The translations under genes and the position numbers were made by a program. 24,798 nt of DNA from a virus: positions 1 through 24,798 of the IMG/VR virus record IMGVR_UViG_3300043172_000063; one strand, 5' to 3'. Shown piece by piece: positions 13,901 to 21,891 of this stretch (its first letter is position 1; each line of letters opens with the position of its first letter). Below the pieces are notes generated by a model. It was not told the DNA's origin. It saw only the letters and a program-made list of their open reading frames with translations, and made no database searches.

Positions 13901-14842
13901 AATTACAAGGATGCCGTCAGTGGAGTATTTGCTGCTGAGCAGGAACTCAGCAAATCTATGGAGAGTATCTCAGAAGGTGTCCAAGAGACCAACCCCGGCT
14001 TAGAGAAACTCGGACGTGGGTTACTCATCGTCACTGGGGGTATGGAAAGCCACAACAAAGCTGTCACGGAGTACAGTAATGCCCTCCTTTTGATGAAGGA
14101 AGCCGCCGGTGGAGGCATTGTCAAAATGGAAGAATTTGAACGTGTGGTTGGCAAACTTCAAGCCACTGAACCTAAACAACCCTACCTGAGTAAAACAATA
14201 ACTGGTGGGACCAAGGTACGGATCACGGACGCTATGAACGCGACTTATGGTTTGATTGAGGCTCAGCAAGAACTTGAGTCCATCAAACTTGACTTCCCTG
14301 GCGGGAAGTCAGTGAAGGAAGTGCAACAACGTCTTGATGAAATTGGGGATTCTGGGGCGATTTTGGAGAAGCCAAAGCAGGATGCAGCAGCAATGGACCT
14401 GTCGATCTCTTCGGCGGCCACTGCAACTTCGGAGACGCTGACACCTGCTGCTCAGTTGGCATCCCATTGGAGTTCGATTGCAGCCAGCGCACAGCTTGCT
14501 GCTTCGGCCTCGACGCGAATTGCAACACCAGCAATGGCGGCCCACGGTGGGCCAATTCGATATCTGGCTTCGGGCGGCTTTGCTCGTGGCACGGATAAAA
14601 TCCCTGCGATGCTTACTGCGGGCGAAACAGTCACGGATGCGAAATCATCCCGACGCTTTGCCTCACAACTAACTGCAATCGGTGCTGGTGTCCAGCCAGT
14701 GTACCGTGAGTCAGGCGGGACGGTCACTAACATCGGCGACGTGGCGATCAATGTCACGGAATCGAAGTCACCACAAGCGACCGCCCGTGAAGTCATGTCC
14801 GCTATTCGGCGGGAAACACGGAGAGGTTCTGGACGCCTCTAA
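10988..14842 (+). CDS. Tail tape measure protein (TP901-type)
   Basis: 1284 residues; GGAAGG at 10975-10980, start 2 bases after the endonuclease stop. An N-terminal helical region with a Gly/Pro linker precedes the TP901-type core (about residues 220-470: VEFQVRVAEIGTIAPTGELS, DLASAVNLGSGALNAYGKAA, QHMGTLSPLANQLGVDLEEV, LRGVFNSFIKPTTEMSAAM). Two hydrophobic segments follow (about 534-553 and 568-588), then long coiled coils (about 590-1130), and a C-terminal Gly-rich end with AAHGGPIRYLASGGFARG and DKIPAMLTAGE, typical of tape measures. At about 1.5 angstroms per residue the tail would be roughly 190 nm. It sets tail length and takes part in DNA delivery. No lysozyme or peptidase domain is evident. 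Confidence 0.93.
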   Translation: MAEKISQELGFDAAQALQALTSLDKMMGSFEKRIGQSVKAMDSFNKTGGKTIAMLKMMATEGNKAATALAKVAALRGQVGGGGAAPGAGLPAGPPPNVDAYIQALEKLNKISDKATTAQKRAYRSAVTSAAEYAAKNKKSINEVIKQNSNLGKSFTGTANTMANKLQRMASAAKKSLNEAGQATRKLSVDFQTMVRIVTTQAIVRALSQLRNVIRGAVSDAVEFQVRVAEIGTIAPTGELSDLAARVREISDEFNTPLDTTAKGYYQTISNQIGQTTEDFDTFMAASARFSKTSVTDLASAVNLGSGALNAYGKAASEADSVFAKFFVTIKQGRLVGAELAQHMGTLSPLANQLGVDLEEVNAALATITIQGIAADKAATQLRGVFNSFIKPTTEMSAAMKELGFANSEQIFQAHDLQAALRLVIGTTDGSSEAVAKLIPRIRGLTGGIALAGDETEHFTETMKLQNEEATKLFEKGFQLIIETDAEKATKELNKLKNYMATEFGDAVLKAANQLATMTTGADGMKDILDSIGTVLPGVIKSVLALGTAFTVMSVRANRAAWSLTTAKQGLIGLAALLPVAAAVGDYIGKQLIKGYNAEYLAFKELMDKQLQARLSKNAAELDAEKQKGKEMDALLAQGLASARKEYFKVTDAAVETNKTILDDIKYFTDGIIKEAQRGAQAAKAAIENLGKNVLASEQRVGKLRTSLDDKLFSKQLQNQSEIQKVFALTEKSSDLASRAAGKMARATTEDQRASAEEEFQRANAFAEQALSIAEGTENRVLERKALEAVESLTRKNMESEKAYQQTLASSQQMLARRAKTEEKRVGDLKKKQVELLDAFTLYDKKTGELLGTKERADKLKGAQKTLSEFIRLSTKDKPLDVGAMLNFANLSSRMAAEMDEFRINEIIVSAEALNSLQAQLQGATKDLFAGAPGAGDLQALTGIEITGAKSAAEAQANLTEERNRLLESMKNYKDAVSGVFAAEQELSKSMESISEGVQETNPGLEKLGRGLLIVTGGMESHNKAVTEYSNALLLMKEAAGGGIVKMEEFERVVGKLQATEPKQPYLSKTITGGTKVRITDAMNATYGLIEAQQELESIKLDFPGGKSVKEVQQRLDEIGDSGAILEKPKQDAAAMDLSISSAATATSETLTPAAQLASHWSSIAASAQLAASASTRIATPAMAAHGGPIRYLASGGFARGTDKIPAMLTAGETVTDAKSSRRFASQLTAIGAGVQPVYRESGGTVTNIGDVAINVTESKSPQATAREVMSAIRRETRRGSGRL

Positions 14843-14864
14843 CCCTTCATCCAAGGATACCCCT

Positions 14865-15461
14865 ATGAATAGTAAATTGCGACTCAGCCAACGGGCAACG
14901 TGCGAGTTGGTCAAGGCTGGCCCGAACGCTGCCTCTAAACTCGGACTCAAAGGTCGGTATGTCGTCGAGCATTGGCGAGATGGCAAACGGATCAACGAGT
15001 ACCACTTCGACAATGGCATCGTGGACGAGGCCAAGAACAAGCTCCTCGACGTGATGTTTGATGAGGGCACTCCCATCGCGACGTGGTATCTTGGTCTGAT
15101 CGACAACGCTGGTTACTCTGCGTTGGCCGATGACGACACCTACGATGATGTGAATCAGGCTGGTAATGGCTGGGATGAATTCCAGGCATACGAAGTCAGT
15201 TCCAATGCCACAAATCGCTCGGTGTGGGTTACGGATGCTGCTTCCGGCCAGTCGGTCACGAATTCCACTGTCGCCGTCTTCGACATCACTGGCACCGCGA
15301 CCGTCAAGGGTCTGTTCTGCTGTGGTGGTGTTGCCAACTGTCTCCTCAAGGGCGACCATGACGCTGGTGGTACGCTTTGGGCGACCGCTCTGTTCGGCTC
15401 CGGCGATGTAGCCGTCCAGAATGGCGATCAATTGAAGGTCACTTACACCGTAAGTGCCTAA
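14865..15461 (+). CDS. Minor tail/virion protein of a common phage family, function unknown
   Basis: 198 residues. The ATG at 14865 follows AAGGA (14853-14857); the frame extends back inside the tape measure gene but without a better start. After a basic N-terminus come a strand pair (GRYVVEHWRDGKRINEYHFD), the segment NGIVDEAKNKLLDVMFDEGT, a 'TWYLGLIDN' strand, a 'WDEFQAY' turn and a C-terminal set of strands ending in GDQLKVTYTVSA. I recall this pattern ('N.IV..a...LLDV.f.....-..WY-G-id') in many phage structural clusters. It is followed by a strong terminator. Location after the tape measure suggests a tail component. No enzymatic motif. Confidence 0.6.
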   Translation: MNSKLRLSQRATCELVKAGPNAASKLGLKGRYVVEHWRDGKRINEYHFDNGIVDEAKNKLLDVMFDEGTPIATWYLGLIDNAGYSALADDDTYDDVNQAGNGWDEFQAYEVSSNATNRSVWVTDAASGQSVTNSTVAVFDITGTATVKGLFCCGGVANCLLKGDHDAGGTLWATALFGSGDVAVQNGDQLKVTYTVSA

Positions 15462-15479
15462 CGATTCTCTCCCTCGTGG

Positions 15480-15515
15480 TGGCCGGGCTCGGATGTCCGG
15501 GCCCGGCCATCTTTT
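15480..15515 (+). terminator. Strong intrinsic terminator
   Basis: TGGCCGGGCTCGG (15480-15492), loop ATGT, CCGGGCCCGGCCA (15497-15509), 13 base pairs with one G-T pair, then TCTTTTC. It ends the transcript behind the minor tail gene, 18 bases after its stop. Confidence 0.92.
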
Positions 15516-15531
15516 CATATTGGAGGTCTTC

Positions 15532-16020
15532 ATGGCTTATCGACTATTTCCTATGTCTTCGTTCCCAGCAACGGAGAACAAGGTCTTTCCCTTTGTTCAC
15601 GCTACAACTACGAACTCTTTCTTGGTTGAAGGTCTTGGGGTGGTAGGGGGCCTTGATGTAGACGCTGAGCTTCACTATGTCTTCCATGTACCTCCAAGCT
15701 TACCATCTGGCACCGCGAAGCTTGAAGTGATTGCATTGGCTAACCCATCCGTTGGTGGGACCGCCTACTTCAATCCTAAGTGGAAGAGTATCGCTGTTGA
15801 GGAGACTCTTGACTTAGCGGCCGGTAGTTTGAATGCAGAGGGTACACAATCAATCGTTTGGTCATCAGGCGACAATGATAAGTTCCACCGTGTCAAAATT
15901 GCATTGGATGCAGACACGGTGGTAGCAGATGAATTTGTTGTCTTACGTCTTGTAATGGAGTCCACCTCTTGGTCGCTCAATTACACTTCACTCTGGTTGC
16001 CAGCGATTATTTGGGAGTAA
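15532..16020 (+). CDS. Beta-rich virion protein (fibre or decoration type)
   Basis: 162 residues from the ATG at 15532, preceded by GGAGG (15522-15526). The reading frame extends back to 15454, but that part covers the terminator. The protein reads as a jelly-roll-like set of strands: ELHYVFHVPPSLPSGTAKLE, TAYFNPKWKSIAVEE, GTQSIVWSSGDNDKFHRVKI, DEFVVLRLVMES, with a C-terminal SLNYTSLWLPAIIWE. I associate this style ('PPSLPSGTAKLE' then 'V.L.RL..ES') with appendage and receptor-binding modules of phages. It lies at the start of the fibre cluster. No catalytic residues are visible. Exact role unknown. Confidence 0.55.
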   Translation: MAYRLFPMSSFPATENKVFPFVHATTTNSFLVEGLGVVGGLDVDAELHYVFHVPPSLPSGTAKLEVIALANPSVGGTAYFNPKWKSIAVEETLDLAAGSLNAEGTQSIVWSSGDNDKFHRVKIALDADTVVADEFVVLRLVMESTSWSLNYTSLWLPAIIWE

Positions 16021-16044
16021 CACATTTAACGAGGGAGACTTCCA

Positions 16045-18951
16045 ATGGCTTGGTATTTTGATGGCTCCGACCATGTGACACTTGCGAATAGTCCTGCACT
16101 AGATATCCCCAATGATAGTTGGACGTTTGCTGGGTGGTTCCGTTTACAAGATCACAGTGGTACTGATATACCTATGATAATGGCTTGGGGTGTTCCAAAC
16201 GCAACACCTAATTTCAGGCTATATATGCCTCAAGCCGACACTGCGTTTGCTAACACGGATAATCTTTCAGCAAGAATTATTGATGCATCTGGCACTTCCG
16301 TCGGATCAATGTATGTGCATCAGATGGACCTTTCGGCACATCTCAACAAGTGGCTTCCTTGGTGTTTCACCCACAATGGGTCAAACAACCAGACTCATAT
16401 TAGAATGGCCGATCCGGCTACAGGGGTCATATCCAGTGGAGCCTATTGGAGCACGGCATTAGGGGCAATCACCAACTCGGATATTACGGCACCTTTGTAT
16501 CTTGGTGCGTCAAGCAACCTGGGTACAGACCGCTTCACTGGCGATATAGGTGAAAATACTTTCATTCCTGGCACATTTTTTGACGTGCCTACTTTCAGAG
16601 CATTTGTTAGTGGCACCCGTGGATACAAATTTCCTGGTTGTGCTTGGCATGTGCCAATGATTGGTGGCCGATACGAAGAGTGGATGAACCAACTCACTCT
16701 GAGTAACACCGGATCAACGGACAGTGAAAATCACCCTCCGTCGCAGTTAATAACTCCCAAACCCTCCGTCACAGCGCTTGATGTTGTTGACCCTCTCTCG
16801 GTGGTGGCGGCTTCGCCATTGTCCTTGGAGCAAAGTGCATCCTACGTTCTTGAACAAGGGAACCCCTGTGAGAACACACTTGCTCTGACACAAGACGCAT
16901 CCTACGTTCTTGAACAAGGAAACCCTTGTGAGAACACACTTGCTCTGACACAAGACGCATCCTATGTTCTTCTACCAGGATACCATAGTGAGAATACACT
17001 TGCCTTGACGGATGCGGCCGATTACGCGCGTGTCCGAAATGTCTCGGCTACCAGTGAGATTGAACTTGGTCAACTGGCAACTTACGTTGGTCCAAAATGG
17101 GTTGAGGCTTATTCAGTCTTAGCGTTGGATCAATCCATCTATGTGCCTTTGGTACTTGAGGTTGCAGCTTCTTCACAACTGGTTCTGTCTCAGGATGCGA
17201 GTGTGGGTGGGACGAGGCGTCTTGATGCTGAATCAGTAATCGTCCTTGACCAGTATGCGGATACCACCATCAAGATTCGATCTGCAACTTCGCAGATCGA
17301 ATTGACACAAGAAGCAACTGTTGATTTCGTTCTAACGGCGCACAGTCAGATCAATTTGACTCAGTCCGCCACTGCTGCTGAGATTACAAGGGACGCTTCA
17401 AGTACGCTTGAACTGACACAGAATGCCCGACATGAACCTTTTCCGCAAACGGCGGAAAGTCATATCGAACTGTCCCAGTCAGTACGGCAGAGCATCAGAA
17501 ACATCGCTGTGAGTTCAGACCTTGTTCTGTCTCATGCAGCAGAAGTTGAGAAGCCAGTCCGACTTTCAAGTGAAAGTTCCTTATCAGAGACGGACTGGAT
17601 TACTGATCTCGTCACTGGTGAAGTCTCTTTGGAAGAGATTGGTCTACGGCAAGAGGCAACACTCCTAAAATCCACTGGGCATTCCGTTGAGCATCTTCTG
17701 TCCTTCCGACAGGATGTTGGCTTGACTCACGTTCGAGCGGATGGTACCGAGGTCAGTGCAACATCCACACTGACTCTGACGCAGGAAGCTCGTGTCAGCC
17801 TAGTTGGTCGTGCTGGAAGCATAATCAACCTGACGCACGACGCACAAGGTTGGGCGGGGCGTCCGGGCGACTCTCAGCTTGAATTGACGCAAGAGGCATC
17901 CTATGTCCTCTCGCAGAGCATGGCCAGCCAAAGTACGCTGGCGATCAACCATGCTGCGACATACACGCTGATCTTGGCCAGCACCTCCTGTCAGTACACA
18001 CCCTTCGTGGGTGCGTCATCTGATCCGGATGCTCCGACGCCGCCGTCCGAAACTATCGACGGGCCAATGGCAGGCATCCAGGTGCCGTTCCAATTGGTCT
18101 ATCCCTCGGTTGGCGCGGTGACGGATTCAGTCTCATTGAAGACTCCGAATCTGGGTAATCTGGACCGGTTGGCTTTCAACCGAGTCCTACGAGAGACTCG
18201 CGGCGGGACCCTCGTGGTCTTTGCTGATCCGATCTGGCCTAAGATTCAAACTCTGGTCTTGTCATTCTCGCGTCTGTTGCGTGTGGAAGCCTACAACCTG
18301 ATGGACTTCATTGAAGCCCATCTCGGTTTGGAAATCGGCCTCATTGACTGGGAGCATCGCTATTGGCGTGGTGTGATTACCACTCCTGATGAACCGGTCA
18401 TTGAGGACAGGTTCGATAGCTTTACCGCGAACTTCGAGTTCCAAGGTGAATTGGACCCGACTTGGAATCCCCAAGTGGTTCCTGCCAACCTGAGATACTC
18501 GGCTACCCGGTCGCCACAAGTGGGCGGCTATTATGTTCCCAACGAACCCATCCTACCAATCATGCCTGAAGCTACAGATTACCATACCGCTGAGGCGGGC
18601 GCAACAATTAAGATTGGCAATCCATTGTACCTCACTGGTGCTGGCATTGTTAATCCAGCCCAAGCGAATGCGGCTGGTTCTACCCAAGTCGTGGGTGTCT
18701 CAATCAGTGATACCAACACGGGGTTTAGCTGTACCTACATCACGGAGGGTCGAGTTGAACGAACGGATTGGACGGAGATCGTCGGAACAGTAAATCTGTC
18801 ACCTGGGATTACATACTTCCTGGATGCTGATGCGGCTGGTAAGCTCACGTCTACGGCCCCAACCACGGTCGGTCAATATGTGGTACGTGTCGGTCGTGCG
18901 GTCGATACCACGACTCTCGATATTGAAATCGAATTGCCCATCCTCCTATAA
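16045..18951 (+). CDS. Mosaic tail protein: concanavalin-like domain, repeat stalk, distal-tail domain, beta-barrel
   Basis: 968 residues; GAGGGAGA at 16031-16038. Residues about 1-235 look like a concanavalin A/LamG-like carbohydrate-binding domain (YFDGSDHVTLANSPALDIPN, SWTFAGWFRLQD). Residues about 253-642 hold about 20 imperfect repeats of 18-24 residues with the core 'L-x-L-(T/S)-Q-x-A', probably a beta stalk. Residues about 680-805 resemble a distal-tail-associated domain (LGNLDRLAFNRVLRETRGGT, VVFADPIWPKIQTLVLSFS, DWEHRYWRGVITTPDEPV). Residues about 850-968 form a barrel domain that recurs in the next gene (TVGQYVVRVGRA, then PILL at the end). The protein probably joins the tail tip to a sugar-binding fibre. 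The fusion of these modules is the notable feature. Confidence 0.7.
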   Translation: MAWYFDGSDHVTLANSPALDIPNDSWTFAGWFRLQDHSGTDIPMIMAWGVPNATPNFRLYMPQADTAFANTDNLSARIIDASGTSVGSMYVHQMDLSAHLNKWLPWCFTHNGSNNQTHIRMADPATGVISSGAYWSTALGAITNSDITAPLYLGASSNLGTDRFTGDIGENTFIPGTFFDVPTFRAFVSGTRGYKFPGCAWHVPMIGGRYEEWMNQLTLSNTGSTDSENHPPSQLITPKPSVTALDVVDPLSVVAASPLSLEQSASYVLEQGNPCENTLALTQDASYVLEQGNPCENTLALTQDASYVLLPGYHSENTLALTDAADYARVRNVSATSEIELGQLATYVGPKWVEAYSVLALDQSIYVPLVLEVAASSQLVLSQDASVGGTRRLDAESVIVLDQYADTTIKIRSATSQIELTQEATVDFVLTAHSQINLTQSATAAEITRDASSTLELTQNARHEPFPQTAESHIELSQSVRQSIRNIAVSSDLVLSHAAEVEKPVRLSSESSLSETDWITDLVTGEVSLEEIGLRQEATLLKSTGHSVEHLLSFRQDVGLTHVRADGTEVSATSTLTLTQEARVSLVGRAGSIINLTHDAQGWAGRPGDSQLELTQEASYVLSQSMASQSTLAINHAATYTLILASTSCQYTPFVGASSDPDAPTPPSETIDGPMAGIQVPFQLVYPSVGAVTDSVSLKTPNLGNLDRLAFNRVLRETRGGTLVVFADPIWPKIQTLVLSFSRLLRVEAYNLMDFIEAHLGLEIGLIDWEHRYWRGVITTPDEPVIEDRFDSFTANFEFQGELDPTWNPQVVPANLRYSATRSPQVGGYYVPNEPILPIMPEATDYHTAEAGATIKIGNPLYLTGAGIVNPAQANAAGSTQVVGVSISDTNTGFSCTYITEGRVERTDWTEIVGTVNLSPGITYFLDADAAGKLTSTAPTTVGQYVVRVGRAVDTTTLDIEIELPILL
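16837..17016 (+). repeat. 60-base tandem repeat (three units)
   Basis: Units 16837-16896 and 16897-16956 differ at only two bases (16860/16920 and 16866/16926) and encode the same 20 residues, ASYVLEQGNPCENTLALTQD. A third, diverged unit follows (16957-17016). This is a recent expansion inside the older, degenerate repeat array of the tail protein. Confidence 0.95.
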
Positions 18952-18962
18952 AGGACAATCCT

Positions 18963-19445
18963 ATGACTCTACGGAAACCCCTCGTGATGGTTGCTGGTCA
19001 AATCCAGCAAATCCAATCGGGCGATACTCTCGATGCTGTGACAAGCGAGGTCGATGTAGTCTCGCAAACCAATGGGAATGCTTCACCGATTGTCATCGGA
19101 AATGCTGTCTATACTGATGCAGCCAACTCAGTAGACCTGGCGCAAGCCGATGCTTCTGGGACTGTGGAAGTCCTTGGTCTTGTACAGGAAGTCTCCATTG
19201 CTTCGGCAGCCAGTGGTTTTATCCAGACCGATGGTATCATGGCTGCCACCACAACGCAATGGGACGCGATTGCCGGGACGACTGGCGGCTTGACACCGGG
19301 GTCAATCTACTACCTGTCATCTGGAACTGCTGGCTTCCTAACCGAGACCGCCCCAACTTCGGTGGGGCAATATGTGGTTCGGGTCGGCAAGGCGATCAGT
19401 ACCACGGAACTGGAAATCTCCATTTCGCAACCCATCTTGTTGTAG
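18963..19445 (+). CDS. Tail/fibre protein with the barrel domain of the preceding gene
   Basis: 160 residues. The first 30 residues (PLVMVAGQIQQIQSGDTLDA) resemble the start of phage fibre proteins. From about residue 42 to the end it aligns with residues about 850-968 of the preceding protein: IGN at the start of the domain, a 'G.V...G' turn, 'L.PG..Y.L', 'TAPT.VGQYVVRVG.A' and a C-terminal 'PILL'. The stand-alone copy suggests duplication or domain shuffling, perhaps to swap a fibre attachment module. AAAGGA at 18950-18955 is the probable ribosome site. Confidence 0.65.
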   Translation: MTLRKPLVMVAGQIQQIQSGDTLDAVTSEVDVVSQTNGNASPIVIGNAVYTDAANSVDLAQADASGTVEVLGLVQEVSIASAASGFIQTDGIMAATTTQWDAIAGTTGGLTPGSIYYLSSGTAGFLTETAPTSVGQYVVRVGKAISTTELEISISQPILL

Positions 19446-19450
19446 AACAT

Positions 19451-19505
19451 ACCCGCTGGACCTCTCGCCTCTGGTGATGTCCATAATGGGCGGGTGGCCT
19501 GTTTC
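19451..19505 (+). terminator. Possible degenerate terminator
   Basis: ACCCGCTGGAC (19451-19461) can pair with GTCCA (19479-19483) and GCGGGT (19490-19495) across a bulge, followed by GGCCTGTTTC. The 14 bases TGGGCGGGTGGCCT here (19487-19500) are identical to bases 5402-5415 of the capsid terminator. The stem is interrupted and the T tract short, so activity is doubtful. Confidence 0.35.
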
Positions 19506-19519
19506 ATGTGAGGAGAATC

Positions 19520-21541
19520 ATGTCGTACTTACCTATCATCATCAACAATGGGCAATTGGGGCAGTTGCCCAGTGGTGAAGCTCTCGATGTCGGCGGATGG
19601 ACCCTGCCGATAGCGGGAGGTACGGAGAACTATGCACTGCAAGCTAATGGCAGCGGCAATGCTATTTGGAAAGAATTGGATCACGGTGCGCTCGCAGGTC
19701 TGAGTGACGACGATCATCCTCAGTACGTTCCGTACACCGGGGCGTCTGGTATGGTGAATCTTGGCTCACAGCAGCTTACCACAACTGGATTGATGACCGC
19801 CGGGTCGCTTAATGTCGATAACATCACGATTGATGGGGCTAACATTACCAGCGATAATGGGAGAGTCAATTTTAGTGGTGACGACGTGCATACGGATGGT
19901 AAGATGACGGCCCATTCGTTTATTGGCGATGATGCTCCGGATGCGGATAACAATCGAATTTATGCGGCGATGTATTCTCACCGAGGACCAAGTGGTCCTA
20001 CTGTAGGGACGATGAAAATCAACCTCCCCACCTCATGGACGGGTTCCATGCTGACCATCCGGATTCGAGGATTCAACTACAGCGGCATAAAGCCCGGCCC
20101 GTGGGAAGTCATCGTTGGTGGCTATCTATATGAGGCCACTGCTGATTGGCGAAATCCCAGTGCTATTGTGACGGGTGCATACCCACCATTTTCAACAGTC
20201 CGTTTAGGCCACGATGGTACTTATTGTTGTATCCTCCTTGGGGATATGGATACCACATGGACTTATCCGCAAGTCCACATCATGGACTGCACGGCTGGGT
20301 ACAATGCCCAATTTGATCTTGAAGATGGCTGGACTGTTGAATTATTGGCCAATGAGACTGGGCTCACCGACATAGTTACCTGTGACCTGGATATCTCTAA
20401 ACGAAAACTTGTCAATAATGAAACGATCTACGTTAAGACGACGGGTGATGATGGCACTGGATGGGGCAACAATGCTGCGCCGTATCTAACTCTTGACCGA
20501 GCTATCAAACATCTGGGTTATCTCGACATTGGTGAATACAATGTCACGGTTGTCATTGGGCCGGGGGTGTACTCCAAAGCGACTGAGCAAATCTTTGACC
20601 ACCCACAAGGGAACCGAGTGACCTTCCAGGGGGACCATGAAGTAGTTACCAGTCAATCGACTACTTCGATCAGTGCGACGGACTACGATCTGCCTACGGC
20701 GGATGGCGATCTTGATTATTATGAGGCCACTATCACACTCACGGGTAAGACATTAACCGCTGGTGATTATATTCTAATCTACAATGCTACCGGTGGGACG
20801 AACCCAGAGGCGCTTCAGGGTTGCCATAAAGTCGAAAGTTTTGCTTCCGACATAGCTACTATCCGTGTTGTTCATTATGCGGGCACCTCCCACGCGAGTG
20901 GCACGGTTAATTTTGATTGTACCCTGGTACGCACTGTACTTGCTTTCACTAATAGTTCGGGTCTCAAAGGTGACAACCACCACCTGGGTTCCTGGAAACA
21001 GTTAGTGATTCAAGGTGACGAGACTGAGACTAATTGTAATAATGGAATCGAGCTATACTCAGCCAAGATTTCTATTACGAACACGCTAGGTATCCGTGGG
21101 TGGCGGCGTGGCATTCTGGCTGCGGATAGTTCGACTGTGCGGGCTGATGTCTTTTCTGGTTTTGTTAGTTGTTGCTATTGGTTTGGGTTCCAAGCGACCA
21201 ATGGTTCTATGGTGGATGCCCTTGGTTGTTATGTATCAGGGTGTGGCTATAATGCTTTTCGTGCCTCCCGGAATTCAACAATTGGCGCAACGGGTGCATA
21301 CGCCACTGGTATTGCAGCATACAGCTTGAGATCGGAAGGAAACTCTTGGATCGACTTCACCGATGGTACTATTAAAGCTTCCACCAATAATGTGCTCTAT
21401 GCATCGGATGGTGGTGGCATCACAGCGGAAGCAGAAGATGTGTCCGCCACACAGGTTTACTATGACAGCACTGCAACCTGTAGCCCTGCACGAGACACCG
21501 AAGGCAATGGCGATGGCATCATGCGAGGTGGTCCTTACTAA
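19520..21541 (+). CDS. Tail fibre/tailspike with beta-helix
   Basis: 673 residues; GAGGAG at 19510-19515 selects the ATG at 19520 over a GTG at 19508. The N-terminal part has the fibre motif DHGALAGLSDDDHPQYVPYTG (about residues 53-73), a hallmark of phage tail fibres, followed by a repeat-like part (LTTTGLMTAGSLNVDNITID). A beta-sandwich region with 'TVGTMKINLP' and a linker lead to a right-handed beta-helix (about residues 310-640), starting with YVKTTGDDGTGWGNNAAPYL and a 'VTVVIGPGVYSK' rung and rich in short Gly/Ser/Asn rungs such as ILAADSSTVRADVFSGF. Such helices often bind or cleave surface polysaccharide; I cannot identify catalytic residues. Confidence 0.8.
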   Translation: MSYLPIIINNGQLGQLPSGEALDVGGWTLPIAGGTENYALQANGSGNAIWKELDHGALAGLSDDDHPQYVPYTGASGMVNLGSQQLTTTGLMTAGSLNVDNITIDGANITSDNGRVNFSGDDVHTDGKMTAHSFIGDDAPDADNNRIYAAMYSHRGPSGPTVGTMKINLPTSWTGSMLTIRIRGFNYSGIKPGPWEVIVGGYLYEATADWRNPSAIVTGAYPPFSTVRLGHDGTYCCILLGDMDTTWTYPQVHIMDCTAGYNAQFDLEDGWTVELLANETGLTDIVTCDLDISKRKLVNNETIYVKTTGDDGTGWGNNAAPYLTLDRAIKHLGYLDIGEYNVTVVIGPGVYSKATEQIFDHPQGNRVTFQGDHEVVTSQSTTSISATDYDLPTADGDLDYYEATITLTGKTLTAGDYILIYNATGGTNPEALQGCHKVESFASDIATIRVVHYAGTSHASGTVNFDCTLVRTVLAFTNSSGLKGDNHHLGSWKQLVIQGDETETNCNNGIELYSAKISITNTLGIRGWRRGILAADSSTVRADVFSGFVSCCYWFGFQATNGSMVDALGCYVSGCGYNAFRASRNSTIGATGAYATGIAAYSLRSEGNSWIDFTDGTIKASTNNVLYASDGGGITAEAEDVSATQVYYDSTATCSPARDTEGNGDGIMRGGPY

Positions 21542-21552
21542 GGGAGAGAACC

Positions 21553-21888
21553 ATGCAGCTTGTAATCAAAGACGGGAAGGTTCATGTAACACACCGGGAT
21601 GGGGTTGATATCCTGGGTTCCTATGACTTGTCTACCTACGAGATTGTTGATTGGGCTGGGCCTGGAAACTTCCGACCACATCCTGCCACGGGTAAGATGC
21701 CGGATGATCCACGATCTCCAGCCCAAAAAGCCCAGGACGCACAGAAGCGTCACATTCGCCGACGCAAGAGTGCGTACCCCCATGTCCAGAAAATGCTTCT
21801 GATGATTTACCGCGACATGAAGAACGGCACGACTGATTTTGTGGATGCGATTGATGCCATCCACGATCAATTCCAACCACCGGAGTAA
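21553..21888 (+). CDS. Small tail-associated protein, function unknown
   Basis: 111 residues; strong ribosome site AAGGGAGAGAA (21540-21550). The N-terminal half has a beta style (VIKDGKVHVTHRDGVDILGS, then YEIVDWAGPG), similar to short modules in fibre-associated proteins. The C-terminal half is charged and helical (KAQDAQKRHIRRRKSAYP, then DAIDAIHDQF). It lies between the beta-helix fibre and the distal-tail-type gene. A fibre assembly or attachment role is possible from position, not from a recognised family. Confidence 0.5.
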   Translation: MQLVIKDGKVHVTHRDGVDILGSYDLSTYEIVDWAGPGNFRPHPATGKMPDDPRSPAQKAQDAQKRHIRRRKSAYPHVQKMLLMIYRDMKNGTTDFVDAIDAIHDQFQPPE

Positions 21889-21891
21889 GCC

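Noticed and set aside
16837-17016. Tandem repeats as a possible CRISPR array
   Set aside because: Units are 60 bases, directly adjacent without spacers, and in frame within a structural gene.
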